This document shows, piece by piece, positions 31,373 to 39,796 of a stretch of DNA of 64,000 nucleotides. Made by a program: the position numbers and the translations under genes. A model generated the notes under the pieces. That model made no database searches and had not been told where the DNA came from. It saw only the letters and a program-made list of their open reading frames with translations. Source of the DNA: Phycisphaerales bacterium (GTDB taxonomy: Bacteria; Planctomycetota; Phycisphaerae; Phycisphaerales; UBA1924); assembly GCA_035627955.1 (NCBI GenBank), contig DASPKU010000012.1, positions 124,001 to 188,000 of the forward strand. Direction: 5' to 3'. How positions within the stretch are numbered: the stretch's first letter is position 1; every line of letters starts with the position of its first letter.

Positions 31373-33181
31373 ATGTCACAGGCCGGTCAGCTCCTGCAAC
31401 GCGCCAACGCCCTCCTTGACGCCGGCCAGCCCGCCCAGGCCGAGGCCATCCTCAAGCGCGCGATCGCCGCGGCCCCCGCCCACCCCGGCGGCTACGCCCT
31501 CATGACCGCGGCCCTCTCCGTCCAGCAGCGCTACGTCCAGGCCGAGTACTTCGCCAAGCAGGCCCTCGACCGTGCCCCCGACGAGCCGATGCTCCTGCAC
31601 AACTACGGGCAGATGCTCAACCACGTCGGCAAGTACGCCCAGGCCGAGGCCCCACTCGCGCGGGCCCTGGCCATGATGCCCAACTCCATCGGCACCCGCG
31701 CCCTGCTCGGCTATACCTACGCCGCGCTCTCTAAGTACGCCTCCGCGGTGAAGGCCCTCAAGCCAGGCGTCGACGCCGGCGACTCAGAGTGCACCAACAC
31801 CTACGCGCACGCGCTGCACTCGATGGGGCGCGTGGAAGAGGCCATCCCCGTCCTCCGCGCCCTCGTGCAGCGCGAGCCGGACAACCTCGGGCGCGCCCAG
31901 CACTTTGCCTGCATGCTCAACTACGCCCCGGGCATCGACCCTGGCGAGCTCCACCGCGCCCACAGGGAATACGGGCGCATCATGCTGCACCTGCTGGGCC
32001 AGCCCCAGCAGCACACGCCCGCGCAGCACCTCGCGGGGCGCGACCCCAAGGCGCCCGTCCGCGTTGGCCTCCTCTCCCCCGACCTCCGCGATCACGCGGT
32101 CGGCTACCTCATCGAGGCCTTCCCCGAATACGCCGACCGCTCGCGCGTCTTCGTCGCCGCATACAGCAACGCCAGCCACGAGGACGCCCGCTCCGACGTC
32201 CTCCGCCCCAGGTTCGACCTCTGGCGGCGCACCTACGGCCTGGATACCCGCGCCGCGGCCGACCTCATCCGCAAGGACAAAATTGACGTCCTCATCGACC
32301 TCGCGGGCCACACTAACGGACACCGCCTCGACGTGCTCGGCGTCAAGCCCGCGCCGGTACAGATGACTTACATGGGCTTTCCCAACCAGACCGGCCTGCC
32401 CACCGTCGACTACCGCCTCGTGGACTCCCTCAGCGAGCCCGACGGCTGCGACCAGTACAGCGTCGAGACGCTGCTCCGCATGGACCCCTGCTTCCTCTCC
32501 TACCGCGCCCCCGACACCCTGCCACCCATCAACGAGCTGCCCATGCTCCGCGAGGACGCCACCGGCCCCACCTTCGTCGCCTTCAGCACGCTGATCAAGC
32601 TCAACTCGCCGCTCTTCCAGATGTGGGCCCGCGTGCTGAACGCTCTGCCCGGCTCCACCATCATCCTCAAGCACTTCGGCTTCACCGAGCCCGAGGTCCG
32701 CGACGACGTCCGTACCCGATTCGCCGCCGCTGGTGTCAACCCCGCCCGCATCCTCGCCGAGCCCCCCGAGCCCAGCAGCCGCCAGATCCTGCCCCTCTAC
32801 AACCGCGCCGACATCTGCCTCGACACCTTCCCCTACAACGGCACCACCACCCTCTGCGAGTCCTGCCTCATGGGTGTGCCGATTGTCAGCCTGTCGGGCA
32901 GCACCCCCGCCAGCCGCGTCAGCCGCTCCATCCTCTCCGCCGTGGGCACGCCCGAGCTCTGCGCGAGCACCGAGGACGAGTTTGTTGACATCGCCGTCGC
33001 CCTCGCCAAGGACACCGAGCGGCTCAAGACCCTCCGCTCCACGCTGCGCGACAAGTTCCTGGCCTGCCCCATCGGCGACCGCCGCGCCTTCGCCCGCCGC
33101 TTCACCGATGCCGCCGTGCAGGGCTTCGAAGCCTGGACCCGCGGCCAACGCATCACGCGTGTCGCGCAAAATGAGAAGTGA
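31373..33181 (+). CDS. TPR protein with GT41 (O-GlcNAc transferase-like) domain
   Basis: A 602-residue protein. The N-terminal ~190 residues are about five TPR repeats (ALLDAGQPAQAEAILKRAIA, LHNYGQMLNHVGKYAQAEAP). The rest is a GT41 catalytic region: VGLLSPDLRDHAVGYLIEAF with the active-site His, IDVLIDLAGHTNGHRLDVLG, PAPVQMTYMGFPNQTGLPTV, DYRLVDSLSEP and the UDP-binding tail TFPYNGTTTLCESCLMGVPI. In eukaryotes this family adds GlcNAc to Ser/Thr of intracellular proteins. The bacterial role is mostly unknown; it may glycosylate proteins in the cytoplasm. The C-terminal residues and TGA stop are provided by the left arm of a palindromic repeat. Confidence 0.88.
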   Translation: MSQAGQLLQRANALLDAGQPAQAEAILKRAIAAAPAHPGGYALMTAALSVQQRYVQAEYFAKQALDRAPDEPMLLHNYGQMLNHVGKYAQAEAPLARALAMMPNSIGTRALLGYTYAALSKYASAVKALKPGVDAGDSECTNTYAHALHSMGRVEEAIPVLRALVQREPDNLGRAQHFACMLNYAPGIDPGELHRAHREYGRIMLHLLGQPQQHTPAQHLAGRDPKAPVRVGLLSPDLRDHAVGYLIEAFPEYADRSRVFVAAYSNASHEDARSDVLRPRFDLWRRTYGLDTRAAADLIRKDKIDVLIDLAGHTNGHRLDVLGVKPAPVQMTYMGFPNQTGLPTVDYRLVDSLSEPDGCDQYSVETLLRMDPCFLSYRAPDTLPPINELPMLREDATGPTFVAFSTLIKLNSPLFQMWARVLNALPGSTIILKHFGFTEPEVRDDVRTRFAAAGVNPARILAEPPEPSSRQILPLYNRADICLDTFPYNGTTTLCESCLMGVPIVSLSGSTPASRVSRSILSAVGTPELCASTEDEFVDIAVALAKDTERLKTLRSTLRDKFLACPIGDRRAFARRFTDAAVQGFEAWTRGQRITRVAQNEK

Positions 33182-33256
33182 AAAGGGAAAAGTGAACAGC
33201 CAGTGACGCATCGGAGCGCCCCCGATTTTCACTTTTCACGCTTCACTTTTCCCTTT
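33176..33256. repeat. Inverted repeat between convergent genes, supplies both stops
   Basis: GAAGTGAAAAGGGAAAAGTGA on the left is mirrored by TTCACTTTTCACGCTTCACT and TTTTCCCTTT on the right. The OGT-like gene stops at AAGTGA in the left arm, and the convergent acetyltransferase gene stops at AAGTGA read from the right arm. Confidence 0.65.
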
Positions 33257-33735
33257 GGTTTCCTCACCGCCCCCCGCTGCTCCCTCGCCCCGATCCCTGC
33301 GCTGAACTCAAACCCGTGCTTCTCGTACCACCGCTGCAGCCGCTCGCCATCGAGCGGCTTGTCGCCCTCCGGCTCCGCGTTCAGGCAGATCGTCGCCCCG
33401 TGGTGGTCCGCCAACTCGCACAGCATCCTCAGACACCGCCCCCCGTCGCCCTGCCCCGGCGTGGGCACATAGAAGTGGTCGAGGTACGCCCCCTCCGTCC
33501 CATCCCGCATCCGCATGGGGCTGAGGGCAAAGAACACCCGCCCCCTCATCTCGTGGGGGGTGAACCAGAAAATCCGCGCCCCCGCCCCGTCCCGCCCCGG
33601 CACTTCGTACACGCTCGACAGCGCGAACACCGCCCGCATGAACGGGGGCTTCACCCGCCGCGCCAGCACCCGCCCGTCCTTCATCACCTCCAGCATCCGC
33701 GGCACATCCCGGATGTTGCGGATATCGATCGTCAT
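33229..33735 (-). CDS. GNAT-like acetyltransferase
   Basis: A 168-residue protein from ATG 33735 (longer upstream frame unsupported). The layout is GNAT-like: a beta strand and loop FALSPMRMRDGTEGAYLDHF, the acetyl-CoA-binding region VPTPGQGDGGRCLRMLCELA, then LNAEPEGDKPLDGERLQRWY and EKHGFEF, the usual GNAT final helix and strand. Substrate unknown. The last ten residues (KPKGKVKREK) are encoded by the inverted repeat. Confidence 0.65.
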   Translation of the reverse strand: MTIDIRNIRDVPRMLEVMKDGRVLARRVKPPFMRAVFALSSVYEVPGRDGAGARIFWFTPHEMRGRVFFALSPMRMRDGTEGAYLDHFYVPTPGQGDGGRCLRMLCELADHHGATICLNAEPEGDKPLDGERLQRWYEKHGFEFSAGIGAREQRGAVRKPKGKVKREK

Positions 33736-33746
33736 AGCCCAGTGTA

Positions 33747-33817
33747 CAAAGGGCAAACATCGAACCGCCAAGCGGCAGATCCGCCTCCACATTTGCCCTT
33801 TGCCCCTTTGCCCTTTG
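33747..33817. repeat. Imperfect palindrome, AAAGGGCAAA family
   Basis: CAAAGGGCAAA (33747-33757) is mirrored by TTTGCCCTTTG (33792-33802), with a second right arm TTTGCCCTTTG at 33807-33817. It sits 11 bp upstream of the acetyltransferase start codon, in its leader. Confidence 0.6.
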
Positions 33818-33916
33818 CTATTTACCCCAACCGCCCCCCCACCGCCCTCGTACACCCTTCCCGGAACGGCGCCGCCGCAGCCGCACGGCTTTACACGCCG
33901 CCCCCCGTGGGTGACA

Positions 33917-35314
33917 ATGGCAACCATGAAGACTCAAGCCCCGATGCAGGGCCACCATCGCCGCCGCACGCCCCTGCTGTGGCTCGCCGCCGTAGGCCTG
34001 GCCTGCATCGCCGCCACCCAGCCCGAGCAGCCGACCGCTCAGCCTGAGACCCCGCGCCCCTCCCCCGGCGACGTCGGCCCCGCAAACCCGGCCGCCGCCC
34101 CGCAGCCGGCCCCCGCAACGGCCCCCGACGCACCCGAAGAGCAGGTCCCCGTCACCGTCGACCGGGTCCCCGAGCCCACCGAAGCCGAGGTCATCCTGCT
34201 CGACGGCAAGCGCATCTCCGGCGAGCTCGTTGATCAGAGCCTCGAGCGCATCATCATCTCGATCGCCGGCATCCACACGACCTTCAAGATGGACACGGTG
34301 GACAAGGTCCTCATCCTCGCCCCGGTGCAGGACCGCTACCAGACCTACAAGGGCATGATCGATCCACAGGACGTCGAGAACCGCCTCAAGCTCGCCAAGT
34401 GGGTCTTCGGTCGCGGCCGCTACGACCTCGCCCTGCTCGAGGTCGAGCACGTCCTCAAGCTCGAGCCCGCCAACCCCGACGCCAAGGAACTCAAGAACCT
34501 CGTCCACGCCCAGCAGGCCGTCGCCGCCCAGAAGGCCGCCAAGCGCGAGCCCGGCGCCAAGCACCCCAAGGCCCCCGAGTTCCCGCTGCTCACCAAGGAG
34601 CAGATCAACCTCATCCGCGTCTTCGAGGTCGACCTCAAGGACCCGCCGCGGATGATCATCGAGCAGGACACCATCCGCCGCTTCCTTGACAAGTACGCGG
34701 GCATCGTCGTCGAGGGCAAGGGGCCCGTCCCCGTCAACCCCGCCGGCCGGGCCCTCTTCTTCCGCATGAGCTCCGCCGAGGTCCTCTCCTGGATGTTCGA
34801 CCTCAAGGCCCGCGAGTTCTACCCCGAGGTTCAGGTCCTCGAAAATCCACGCGCCTTCCAGATGTTCCGCGACCGCATCAACCGCCACTGGCTGATCAAC
34901 CGCTGCGCCACCGACCAGTGCCACGGCGGTCAGGACGCCGGCCGCCTCTGGCTCTACAACCGCCAGCAGGCCTCCGACGCCGCCGCCTACACCAACTTCC
35001 TCATCCTCGAGCGCTTCCGCCTCGCCAACGGCCAGCCGCTCATCAACTACAACGAGCCCACCCGCTCGCCCCTGCTCGAGTACGGCCTGCCCCGCGACCT
35101 CGCCGTCAACAAGCACCCCGAGGTGCCCCCCTCCCGTGGCAACTGGCAGCCTGTCTTCCGCAGCGTAGAGGACGACCGCTTCACCCAGGCAGTCGAGTGG
35201 ATGAAGTCCATGTACCCCAAGCGCCCCGACTACCCCATCGACTACAAGGCCCCCGCACCCACCCCGAAGAAGCCACACGGCCTGGGGCCCGACGGCAAAC
35301 CCGTCGAGCGTTGA
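33917..35314 (+). CDS. Exported protein with C-x4-CH motif
   Basis: A 465-residue protein from ATG 33917. It has a signal-type N-terminus (RRTPLLWLAAVGLACIAATQ), a Pro/Ala-rich linker, then a small beta domain (EAEVILLDGKRISGELVDQS, HTTFKMDTVDKVLILAPV), a TPR-like helical pair (YDLALLEVEHVLKLEPANPD), and a C-terminal region with RCATDQCHGGQDAG. CxxxxCH resembles but does not match a c-type heme site (CxxCH); similar CHGG motifs occur in planctomycete periplasmic cytochrome-like proteins. No family recognised. A lone gene followed by another envelope protein gene. Confidence 0.65.
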   Translation: MATMKTQAPMQGHHRRRTPLLWLAAVGLACIAATQPEQPTAQPETPRPSPGDVGPANPAAAPQPAPATAPDAPEEQVPVTVDRVPEPTEAEVILLDGKRISGELVDQSLERIIISIAGIHTTFKMDTVDKVLILAPVQDRYQTYKGMIDPQDVENRLKLAKWVFGRGRYDLALLEVEHVLKLEPANPDAKELKNLVHAQQAVAAQKAAKREPGAKHPKAPEFPLLTKEQINLIRVFEVDLKDPPRMIIEQDTIRRFLDKYAGIVVEGKGPVPVNPAGRALFFRMSSAEVLSWMFDLKAREFYPEVQVLENPRAFQMFRDRINRHWLINRCATDQCHGGQDAGRLWLYNRQQASDAAAYTNFLILERFRLANGQPLINYNEPTRSPLLEYGLPRDLAVNKHPEVPPSRGNWQPVFRSVEDDRFTQAVEWMKSMYPKRPDYPIDYKAPAPTPKKPHGLGPDGKPVER

Positions 35315-35494
35315 GCCGCATCCCGGACGATCGCCCGCAACCCCCGGCGACCGCCCACCGAACGAGCATGGGGTGTGACCGCACCACCCTGACCGAACCA
35401 GCCGGTCTTCTGCTACAGTGGCGATCCCGCGTGGCCCACACCAACCGGGGACCGCACACCTGACTTGAGGCGACCCAGACCTCCGAGGCGATCA

Positions 35495-37474
35495 ATGACC
35501 AACCGCGTGAACCTGCGCCTGCCGTTCGCACTCTCCGCCGCCCTGCTCGCCGCCCTCGCCGGCGGCTGCGACGACCGCCAGAGCGCCGCCGACAAGGCCA
35601 TCGTCGTCCAGGCCCGCGAGATGCACGCCCTCAGCGCCGACAGCCCCGCGCCCTCGCAGGCCGAGGTCGAGGCCACCAATCTCGGCAAGGTCAGCACCGC
35701 CCTCAACCCCTACCTCGCCGACGGCACCGCCAGCGAGAAGTCCGCGGCCTCCATGATGCTGGCCCAGTCCAACCTCACCCTCGCCGAGCACGCGATGGGT
35801 GAGGCCTCGAGCAAGGTCGCCAATCTCAGCAACCTGATCGTCGAGGTCGAGGGCTACCTCTCCCAATGGCGCCGCCACCAGGCCGTAAAAGTCGCAGCCG
35901 CCTCCTACGACCCCGCCCCGCAGCTCCAGGAACTCACTAAGGGCAAGGCCGACAAGGACGCCGCCATCGCCGCCGAGCGCCAGCGCAAGCAGCAGCTCGA
36001 AGCGCAGCTCAACGACCTCACCGGCAAGGCCAAGCAGAAGATGGACGCGGTCGCCGAGCGCGAGACCAAGTACGCCCAGCTCATGGAGCAGGCCGGTAAG
36101 GTCAGCGCCACCGATGGCGTGCCGCTTGTCGAGCAGGCCAACGGCATCAAGCGCGAGGCCGACACGCTCCGCATGGCCGGCACCAAGCTCCAGGCCCAGG
36201 CGGACGTGATCGCCCCGCAGGTCCGCGAGGCCCAGGCCATCATCACGCAGCTCGAGAACCAGAAGAAGGACATGGAGGCGACCGAGGCGGCGCTCGCCGA
36301 GCACCTCTCCAAGTCGCGCAAGGAGGCCGCCGAGGCCGGCGCTGCCGCCGAGAAGGCGGGCGTGCAACTCCGCGAGACCATGGCCAAGGTCACCACCGCC
36401 CGTGACGAGGCCGTCGCCGCCTTCGACAAGGCACAGAGCCTCTACACCAAGGCCCTCCAGGCCGCCCGCGAATCCTCCAAGGATTCACAGGGTGCGGGCA
36501 AGGCCCTCACCGGCGACGTGCAGCTCGCTACCGCCTTCATGCACTGGCAGAACTCGCAGACCCAGCGCGTGTACGCGGCCCTGCTCAACTCACTCGCCAA
36601 CGTGCAGCCCGCCCTCGCCGACAGCAGCAGCTACGCCGAGAAGGCCACGCAGGCCGAGGGCGCCGCCGCCCAGGCCCGCACCAGCGCCGCCGAGTCTCTC
36701 GAAGAGGCCACGAACAGCTACTCCGGCACCAAGGTTCAGGGCGCCGCTAAGGAGCGCATCGAGAGCCTCACCAAGCTCCTCGAAACCGCCCTTACCGTCA
36801 CCAAGGACACCTCGAACAACTCCTCCCCCGAGCACCTCGCCCTCGCCGGCCGCACCGGCGAGCCCGCGATGATGAGCGGTTCGAGCAGTTCCTCCAACAG
36901 CGCCTCGGGAATGACCGGCGGAGGCTCATCGCCCAAGGCAACTCTTGAAGCATTCCTCACCGCTTCGAAGTCCGGCAACTCAGAGGCCGCCGTCGGCATG
37001 ATGCATTGGCCCGATGCTATGAAGCCTCTCATCGCGGCGGGCACCCGCCTTGATCAGGCGTTCAAAGCTAAATTCGGGAAAGGCATGAGCGGGGCTGGCG
37101 GCGGTATGGCCACGGCCTTGGGCGGCGGCATGGACCCCACCGCGATGGTCACCCAGATGCAGTCTCTGGAAGCCTCCGCATTCACCATCGAAGAAACTGG
37201 TGACACCGCGAAGGCCGTCAGCGGCTCCGAGACCATCCACCTCAAGAAGTTCAATGGCAAGTGGATGGTCTACATCCCGGAGCTTGAGGGCCCTCAGAGT
37301 GCGATGGTTGCTCCAATGCTCGCCCCGGTGGCGAAGGTTTTCGAAGACTTCGCAGCCGAGGTTGAGGCCGGTAAGTACGACAGCGCCGAGGCCGCCAACG
37401 AGGCCATGCAGCAGAAGCTCAGGGCCGTGATGATGCAGTTGATGGGCAACATGAAGCCCCCGGGCGGCAACTGA
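35495..37474 (+). CDS. Coiled-coil lipoprotein
   Basis: A 659-residue lipoprotein. ATG 35495 begins a signal peptide ending AALAGGC, a lipobox with the Cys near residue 23. Residues ~90-430 are long heptad-rich helices (AERQRKQQLEAQLNDLTGKA, IITQLENQKKDMEATEAALA), so a coiled coil in the periplasm. A Ser/Gly linker precedes a C-terminal NTF2-like domain (LEAFLTASKSGNSEAAVGMM, ETIHLKKFNGKWMVYIPELE). Function unknown; the design suggests an envelope scaffold. The FNR gene follows 50 bp later. Confidence 0.7.
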   Translation: MTNRVNLRLPFALSAALLAALAGGCDDRQSAADKAIVVQAREMHALSADSPAPSQAEVEATNLGKVSTALNPYLADGTASEKSAASMMLAQSNLTLAEHAMGEASSKVANLSNLIVEVEGYLSQWRRHQAVKVAAASYDPAPQLQELTKGKADKDAAIAAERQRKQQLEAQLNDLTGKAKQKMDAVAERETKYAQLMEQAGKVSATDGVPLVEQANGIKREADTLRMAGTKLQAQADVIAPQVREAQAIITQLENQKKDMEATEAALAEHLSKSRKEAAEAGAAAEKAGVQLRETMAKVTTARDEAVAAFDKAQSLYTKALQAARESSKDSQGAGKALTGDVQLATAFMHWQNSQTQRVYAALLNSLANVQPALADSSSYAEKATQAEGAAAQARTSAAESLEEATNSYSGTKVQGAAKERIESLTKLLETALTVTKDTSNNSSPEHLALAGRTGEPAMMSGSSSSSNSASGMTGGGSSPKATLEAFLTASKSGNSEAAVGMMHWPDAMKPLIAAGTRLDQAFKAKFGKGMSGAGGGMATALGGGMDPTAMVTQMQSLEASAFTIEETGDTAKAVSGSETIHLKKFNGKWMVYIPELEGPQSAMVAPMLAPVAKVFEDFAAEVEAGKYDSAEAANEAMQQKLRAVMMQLMGNMKPPGGN

Positions 37475-37524
37475 TCGCTCCCCAACCGTTGCCTTTCCAT
37501 CCTTCACCTCAACAATCCCCCACC

Positions 37525-38493
37525 ATGGAAGGCACGGCCCACAAAGCCCACACCCCGGGCACTCCACTGCTGCCCGAGGCCAGGATGCACCTCGTCACTC
37601 CCGCCGCCCCCGGCACCGGTGTCGTCGTCTCCAATGAACGCTGCACCGCTACCCCTAAGGCCGCGGGCTTCATCCGCCACATCGCCATCGACGTCAGCCG
37701 CACCGACCTCGCCGGCAACTTTCTCTCCGGCCAGTCCTTCGGCGTCATCCCCCCCGGCCTCGACGCCCAAGGCAAGCCCCACAAGCTCCGCCTCTACTCC
37801 ATCTCGTCACCGACCTTCGGCGAGGACGGCGAGGGCAAGGTCCTCTCCACCACCGTCAAGCGCACCATCGACGAGCACACCGAGACCGGCAAGCTCTTCC
37901 TCGGGGTCGCCTCCAACTACCTGTGCGACCTCAAGCCCGGCGACGAGGTGAAGGTCACCGGCCCCAGCGGCAAGCGCTTCGTCCTCCCCGCCGACCCCGA
38001 GGCCCACGACTACATCTTCTTCGCCACCGGCACCGGCATCGCCCCCTTCCGCGGCATGCTGCTCGACCTCTTCAAACGCAAGGTCCAGTCCCGCATCATC
38101 CTCGTCATGGGCTCTCCCTACGCCACCGACCTCCTCTACCACAAGGACCTCCTGGCCTGGCAGGAGCAGCACAAGAACTTCACCTACCTCACCGCCATCA
38201 GCCGCGAGAAGAACGTCGACGGCGGCCCCCTCTACGCCCATGAGCGACTCCGCCGCAGCCGCGACGTGTTCATCCCGGTACTGGAGAGTGAGCGCACGCT
38301 GATTTACGTCTGCGGCATCGCGGGGATGGAGCTCGGCATCATGCAGCGCCTGGCCACCGAACTCCCAGCACCCGCCCGCGAGCAGTACGTGCAGGTCGAC
38401 GCCGACGCCATGACGGACATCGACGGCTGGACCCGCCGCATGCTGCACAAGCAGGTCCGCCCCACCCGCCGCATGTTCCTGGAGGTGTACTAG
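37525..38493 (+). CDS. Ferredoxin-NADP+ reductase
   Basis: A 322-residue plant-type FNR, read from ATG 37525 (a TTG at 37489 is possible). The FAD-binding motif is LRLYSISSP, the NADP-binding region has FFATGTGIAPFRGMLLDLFK, then LVMGSPYATDLLYHKDL and YVCGIAGMELGIM, and the C-terminus ends LEVY with the usual terminal Tyr. It transfers electrons between ferredoxin or flavodoxin and NADPH in the cytoplasm. The N-terminal extension of ~35 residues is not family-typical. Confidence 0.88.
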   Translation: MEGTAHKAHTPGTPLLPEARMHLVTPAAPGTGVVVSNERCTATPKAAGFIRHIAIDVSRTDLAGNFLSGQSFGVIPPGLDAQGKPHKLRLYSISSPTFGEDGEGKVLSTTVKRTIDEHTETGKLFLGVASNYLCDLKPGDEVKVTGPSGKRFVLPADPEAHDYIFFATGTGIAPFRGMLLDLFKRKVQSRIILVMGSPYATDLLYHKDLLAWQEQHKNFTYLTAISREKNVDGGPLYAHERLRRSRDVFIPVLESERTLIYVCGIAGMELGIMQRLATELPAPAREQYVQVDADAMTDIDGWTRRMLHKQVRPTRRMFLEVY

Positions 38494-38558
38494 AGTCCCC
38501 GCCTGTTAAGGGAAATGTTCGCGCACGCAGCCCCCAATCCGCCGGGAACCCGGATCAT

Positions 38559-38587
38559 TTGACCGTCCATGGGGGTACTGATACGTT
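38559..38587 (+). promoter_or_regulatory. Candidate sigma-70 promoter
   Basis: TTGACC (38559-38564), 17 bp, TACGTT (38582-38587), about 70 bp upstream of the exported repeat protein gene. Confidence 0.35.
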
Positions 38588-38659
38588 GACCCTCCCGACC
38601 GGCACACGACAACTCCCCCCGGGGTCCCTACCAGCCCCCGGCCTACGGAAGGATGAGCG

Positions 38660-39766
38660 TTGGACCGCAGACTGAACCGACTGCACGTGTGGATCCTGAC
38701 CGCGGCGATCGCGCTCGTGGGCCTCTCGCGCCAGTCCCTCGCCCAGATCGTCGACATCCCCGACTCCATCCGCCAGAACACCGGCTCCCTCTCCGAGCAG
38801 GACAAGGCCACCGTCAAGGCCTTCGTCGACGCCAACTCCAAGAACCTTCTCGAGGCCGACCCTGCCAAGGCCGAGGACCTCCGGCGCGACCGCAACCAGA
38901 TCCTCAGCAAGCTCCAGGGCCAGAACATCTCCGTCTCCTTCCGCCTCGCGTACAGCGCCGCCCTCCAGGATGTGGTCGGGAAGATGCTTGCCTCCGGCAA
39001 CGAGAAGATCGTCATCAACGGCCTCGTCATCGCCGGCGAGCTCGCGACCGACCAGTCCCTCCTGATGGTGCAGGGCAAGCTCAACGACAAGGCCCCCGCG
39101 GTCCGCTACGAGGCCGCGTGCTCGCTCAAGCGCGTGTTCCGTGCCGTGCAGGTGAACCAGCCCGCCCTTAACAATCTCGCGCAGGCCGTCCGACTGATCG
39201 AGCCGCAGGCCGCGCAGGAAGCCAACCCCTACGTGCTCCAGGCCCTGCTCCGCGCCGGCATCGAGGCCGCGAGCATCCCCGCCGAGCGCCCCGCCGCCAT
39301 CTCCGCGATCTCGAAGGGCCTCGCCGCCTGGGCCCGCAACAACAAGAACCCCCTGGCCGGGGCCGAGCTCGACGCCTGCCTCGTGGGGGCCGTGGGGCTC
39401 CGCGATGTGATGACGCAGGCTCAGCAGCAGGGCATTGCCATCCCCGCCAACGCCGCGACCGATGCCGCCGAGTGCAGCGGCGTGCTCCTCGGCGCGGTTG
39501 CCAATGTTGTCGAGAAGGCCGAGAAGCCCGAGGCCGTGGCCGACCGGCCCAAGCTCGTGCAGCTCGCCAGCAGCGCCGCGAACACCATCGACCTCACCTC
39601 TCAGCTCATGGGCTCACAGCCGGTGGTCCGCATGAACCCGCAGGAGACGCTGGGCAAGGCCACCAAGGCCGGCGACGCCGAGTTCGTGCTCAACGTCAAG
39701 GGCGTTCTCGGCGAGAAGCTCGCCCGTGCCCCCTGGAACATCGACCCCGCCCGATTCAATAAGTAA
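38660..39766 (+). CDS. Exported alpha-helical (HEAT-like) repeat protein
   Basis: A 368-residue protein starting with TTG 38660, behind GGAAGGA. The signal peptide (LHVWILTAAIALVGLSRQSL) ends near AQ. The rest is alpha-helical, with HEAT-like pairs (KIVINGLVIAGELATDQSLL, APAVRYEAACSLKRVFRAVQ), no catalytic motif seen, and a conserved-looking C-terminus WNIDPARFNK. It is probably a periplasmic scaffold. The peptide-binding protein follows 30 bp later and may share its transcript. Confidence 0.65.
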   Translation: MDRRLNRLHVWILTAAIALVGLSRQSLAQIVDIPDSIRQNTGSLSEQDKATVKAFVDANSKNLLEADPAKAEDLRRDRNQILSKLQGQNISVSFRLAYSAALQDVVGKMLASGNEKIVINGLVIAGELATDQSLLMVQGKLNDKAPAVRYEAACSLKRVFRAVQVNQPALNNLAQAVRLIEPQAAQEANPYVLQALLRAGIEAASIPAERPAAISAISKGLAAWARNNKNPLAGAELDACLVGAVGLRDVMTQAQQQGIAIPANAATDAAECSGVLLGAVANVVEKAEKPEAVADRPKLVQLASSAANTIDLTSQLMGSQPVVRMNPQETLGKATKAGDAEFVLNVKGVLGEKLARAPWNIDPARFNK

Positions 39767-39796
39767 GAAGCGGCACGCGAGCCGACGAAGGTCACC

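Noticed and set aside
33515-33916. Longer start for the exported C-x4-CH protein
   Set aside because: The extension lies antisense to the GNAT gene and across a palindrome; ATG 33917 begins a signal peptide.
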